From JAKACA01 sp963769255 (GTDB lineage Bacteria > Actinomycetota > Acidimicrobiia > Acidimicrobiales > Bog-793), in contig CAVYKV010000002.1 of assembly GCA_963769255.1 (NCBI GenBank), positions 62,001 to 126,000 on the forward strand: 64,000 nt of DNA, given 5' to 3'. The notes beneath the pieces are model-generated. The model was not told where the DNA came from and searched no databases. It saw only the letters and a program-made list of their open reading frames with translations. The position numbers and the translations under genes are program-made. Of the stretch, positions 62,443 through 64,000 are shown piece after piece (the first letter of the stretch is position 1; every line of letters begins with the position of its first letter).

Positions 62443-63051
62443 GTGGAGAGGATTAGCGACGGTTCCTTGTCGTGGCGGCCGTTGACAGCCGGGGACCTTC
62501 CCATGCTGGCCGAGTGGTTGCGAGAGCCCCAGGTCGCCCGGTGGTGGAATCATGAGACAACCCTTGAGGCGGTCGAGCGCGACTTCGGCGCGAGTGCGCG
62601 AGGCGAGGAGCCGGGGGAAGACCTCCTCGTTCTCCTCGACGGCCGGCCAATCGGCCTGCTGCAGCGTTCGGCGATTTGCGACTACCCCCAGGATCTCACG
62701 GAATTCTCGGCAGTTATCGAGGTGCCAGTCGGCGCCGTCGAGCTTGACTACCTCATCGCGGACCCAGCGCTGCGCGGTCGCGGTCTCGGATCTCGCATGA
62801 TCGCTGCCGCCGTTGAGGACACCTGGAACTCGTATTCTGATGCGCCCGCGGTGCTTGTCGCCGTGGTGGCCGCCAACGTGGCCTCCTGGCGTGCGCTGGA
62901 GAAGGCTGGCTTGAAGCGGGTCGCTGAAGGCCCGATGTCGCCCGACAACCCGATTGATGATGCGCTGCGTTACATCTACCGTGCTGACCGGCCTTTGGGC
63001 GCTGACCCGTACGAACGAATCGCCTGCGCGGACGAACCTCCGAGCTACTGA
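62443..63051 (+). CDS. Aminoglycoside 6'-N-acetyltransferase-like GNAT protein
   Basis: The 202-residue protein reads LSWRPLTAGDLPMLAEWLREPQVARWWN at the N terminus, the pattern of AAC(6')-type and related acetyltransferases. It continues with LLVLLDGRPIGLLQR, VELDYLIADPALRGRGLGSRMIAAAVEDTW (acetyl-CoA site) and VVAANVASWRALEKAGLKRV. Such proteins can modify aminoglycosides, but many chromosomal members act on other amines or siderophores. Resistance is therefore not implied. The start GTG 62443 follows the leaderless spacing rule. A hairpin about 85 bases downstream may end its transcript. Confidence 0.82.
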   Translation: MERISDGSLSWRPLTAGDLPMLAEWLREPQVARWWNHETTLEAVERDFGASARGEEPGEDLLVLLDGRPIGLLQRSAICDYPQDLTEFSAVIEVPVGAVELDYLIADPALRGRGLGSRMIAAAVEDTWNSYSDAPAVLVAVVAANVASWRALEKAGLKRVAEGPMSPDNPIDDALRYIYRADRPLGADPYERIACADEPPSY

Positions 63052-63136
63052 TTTCGCGGTCGGCAAGGGGATGTACTCACTGAGCACCTGGTCCTGCCCG
63101 TCGTCCTCGCAGGCGCATATCCCTGGGGAGCGACAG

Positions 63137-63165
63137 CCGGGTCAAGCTCGGCGGAGCCGACCCGG
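63137..63165. terminator. Hairpin between the acetyltransferase and the CAU tRNA
   Basis: CCGGGTC pairs with GACCCGG (7 base pairs), enclosing a smaller GCTC-GGCG-GAGC stem. It lies between convergent transcription units and could end either one. No T tract follows. The rest of 63052-63408 holds nothing else that I can support. Confidence 0.45.
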
Positions 63166-63408
63166 AGGGCGCCGCAGGCGGCCTTGATACGCCTACCACG
63201 AGCGGGACACTCGAAGCCGGGGATGACGGCCCTGCGATTCACCAGGCCGCCACAGGCACCAGCTCCCAAACTCGTACCGCCACCTGACTACCCCCCATCA
63301 CTCCACTACCCACCAGACACAAAGACCCAGCTCAGTCCGTATATGTGCGCTTCAGCGGACGTTTGGCGGGCCGTCCCCATCCATCCCCAGGCCGTTTGGT
63401 TGAGTGAG

Positions 63409-63481
63409 TGGGCCCGGCAGGGATCGAACCTGCGACCGAAGGATTATGAGTCCTCTGCTCTCACCACTGAGCTACGGGCCC
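63409..63481 (-). tRNA. tRNA with CAT anticodon (Met elongator or Ile2)
   Basis: On the minus strand all arms fold. The acceptor stem is GGGCCCG with CGGGCCC, the D stem is GCTC/GAGC, and the anticodon stem is GAGGA/TCCTT with loop CTCATAA. The T arm is GCAGG-TTCGATC-CCTGC, and the discriminator is A. The anticodon CAT is at 63448-63446. The GGGCCC acceptor resembles actinobacterial genes listed as either Met or Ile2 (lysidine-modified), and sequence alone does not settle which. It is not the initiator, because its acceptor end is fully paired. CCA is not encoded. Confidence 0.92.
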
Positions 63482-63619
63482 GTGCGTCGAGAGTGCGAAT
63501 CGAGGTCGCAACGGGACAGCTCGGACCCGACCTCACCTCGCACGCCTGCACGTGTTCGGCAACGAGCGTAGAGCCGGCGGGGGCGCAGGAACGACCTCCC
63601 CGGTCGGGAGGATGCTCGC

Positions 63620-63772
63620 CTAGGTACAGACGGCCGACGAGGCCGTCGTGCTGTACGCGCTGAGCCCGTTGGTGGCGACCGCCTCCATGAGGAACTCGAT
63701 GGAGCTTTCAGGCTTGCCGCCTACGAACACGCCGTCAACGCCGATCGACCCGTCGCCGGAGGCCGCATGTAC
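63620..63772 (-). pseudogene. C-terminal remnant of an unidentified protein
   Basis: A minus-strand frame ending in TAG at 63620 has good third-position GC bias for its last 50 codons. It reads ASGDGSIGVDGVFVGGKPES, then IEFLMEAVATNGLSAYSTT, but has no plausible start near where the coding character begins. It is probably the 3' end of a lost gene. No family is recognised. The remainder of 63482-63837 shows nothing else. Confidence 0.3.
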
Positions 63773-63825
63773 GGGAGCGAATCGGGGCGGTCCAGTTTCC
63801 CAGCGGGATGCACGCTCCCCGGACG

Positions 63826-63831
63826 TAGGCT
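63826..63831 (+). promoter_or_regulatory. Probable -10 box of the micro-ORF and cupin-like gene
   Basis: TAGGCT lies 6 bases before ATG 63838, the leaderless spacing seen at glyS. Confidence 0.5.
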
Positions 63832-63837
63832 CGCAGG

Positions 63838-63915
63838 ATGAGCGTGTTCCCTCCGGGCGCCCCGAGACGCGACGCACGAGGCAGCGCTACCCGACGAGGA
63901 GGCAAGGGAGCATGA
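63838..63915 (+). CDS. Leaderless 25-codon upstream ORF
   Basis: ATG 63838 sits 6 bases after a TAGGCT box. The frame encodes 25 residues (MSVFPPGAPRRDARGSATRR and five more), rich in Arg, Gly and Ala. It ends in TGA overlapping the ATG of the next gene (ATGA at 63912-63915). The layout suggests a translated leader that couples to the downstream gene or regulates it. The peptide itself has no recognisable function. Confidence 0.4.
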   Translation: MSVFPPGAPRRDARGSATRRGGKGA

Positions 63916-64000
63916 CCGACCACGGACCCGACGCCAACCGGCCGGCGCTCCGGCACACCCCGAAGGCGCATCTGTCCGGCGACACGGCGCAGAGCTCGGG
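63912..64000 (+). CDS. Start of a cupin-like gene, cut by the window edge
   Basis: ATG 63912 follows AAGGGAG and overlaps the stop of the short leader ORF. Only 29 codons are visible: MTDHGPDANRPALRHTPKAH, then LSGDTAQSSG. The LSGDTAQSSG stretch recalls the segment just before the core of small cupin proteins (LS-x-DTAQT-x-GM). The call is tentative, because the metal-binding cupin motifs lie beyond the edge. Confidence 0.5.
   Translation, partial: MTDHGPDANRPALRHTPKAHLSGDTAQSS

Noticed and set aside
62443..63051. Aminoglycoside resistance gene
   Set aside because: The similarity is at family level only. Chromosomal relatives often act on other substrates, and no resistance cassette context is present.

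Overview
The window is about 70% GC by eye and reads as chromosomal DNA from a high-GC actinobacterium, most probably class Acidimicrobiia. The evidence is the DUF2510-type motifs (C-terminal at 18929-20296, and GDGWWMAAPGKWYPP at the N terminus of 41984-42916), an alpha2-type glycyl-tRNA synthetase, the uppS-recO ... glyS ... dnaG-rpoD order familiar from actinobacteria, heavy GTG start use, and many apparently leaderless promoters of the form TANNNT-N6-start. The lineage call is an inference; no rRNA gene is present.

Layout. 1-2305: end of the histidine-degradation gene hutU, then a fused formiminotransferase-cyclodeaminase. 2320-4750: a polytopic membrane protein with a coupled small partner behind a long structured leader, and a frameshifted assimilatory sulfonucleotide reductase (cysH). 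4941-18517: a housekeeping block with uppS, recO, nagA, a 5'-truncated AfsR-like ATPase, a LysE exporter, glyS (one-base frameshift), ppdK, dnaG, rpoD and an acetyltransferase. 18514-23255: small proteins, a DUF2510 membrane protein, tRNA-Asn, an acetyltransferase, a MetF-like reductase, a monooxygenase-fold protein and a RibD-like reductase. 23368-25443: an ABC-2 transporter pair flanked by broken gene pieces. 25454-30838: a universal stress protein, a KdpD/KdpE-like two-component pair without kdpFABC, a cNMP/CBS/DUF294 protein and a DnaQ-like exonuclease. 30863-32367: a DUF929 protein and a stress-like protein.

32399-38943 is the most coherent metabolic locus. It is one minus-strand operon running from a class II glutamine amidotransferase, a GXGXG glutamate-synthase domain and an FMN glutamate-synthase domain (mgsABC/glxBCD type) through a universal stress protein and a gamma-glutamylmethylamide-synthetase-like enzyme to an APC permease, and it ends in a strong hairpin. 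It looks like an uptake and assimilation route for methylamine or a related small amine, through gamma-glutamylamide and N-methylglutamate intermediates. The N-methylglutamate dehydrogenase genes are not in the window.

38998-50213: envelope and secreted proteins, a pentapeptide-DinB fusion, a large MalT-like ATPase with a C-terminal SARP module, an SPFH protein paired with a ribbon-helix-helix protein behind an AT-rich promoter/operator, a cysteine-free DksA-like protein and an IolC-like aldolase. 50624-64000: a more accessory stretch with a decayed LuxR regulator, secreted and IPT/PQQ-propeller proteins, a DinB protein, a hydrolase, a polytopic membrane protein, a leucine-rich protein, a tandem lipoprotein pair of which the first copy is broken, an aminoglycoside-acetyltransferase-like protein, a CAU tRNA, and the start of a cupin-like gene preceded by a leaderless micro-ORF.

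Several genes carry single-base indels (cysH, glyS, lipoprotein 61131). Because glyS should be essential, some of these are probably sequence errors. Other breaks (the ATPase at 7906, the UspA fragment at 25287, the LuxR remnant at 50624) have lost whole segments and look like real decay.
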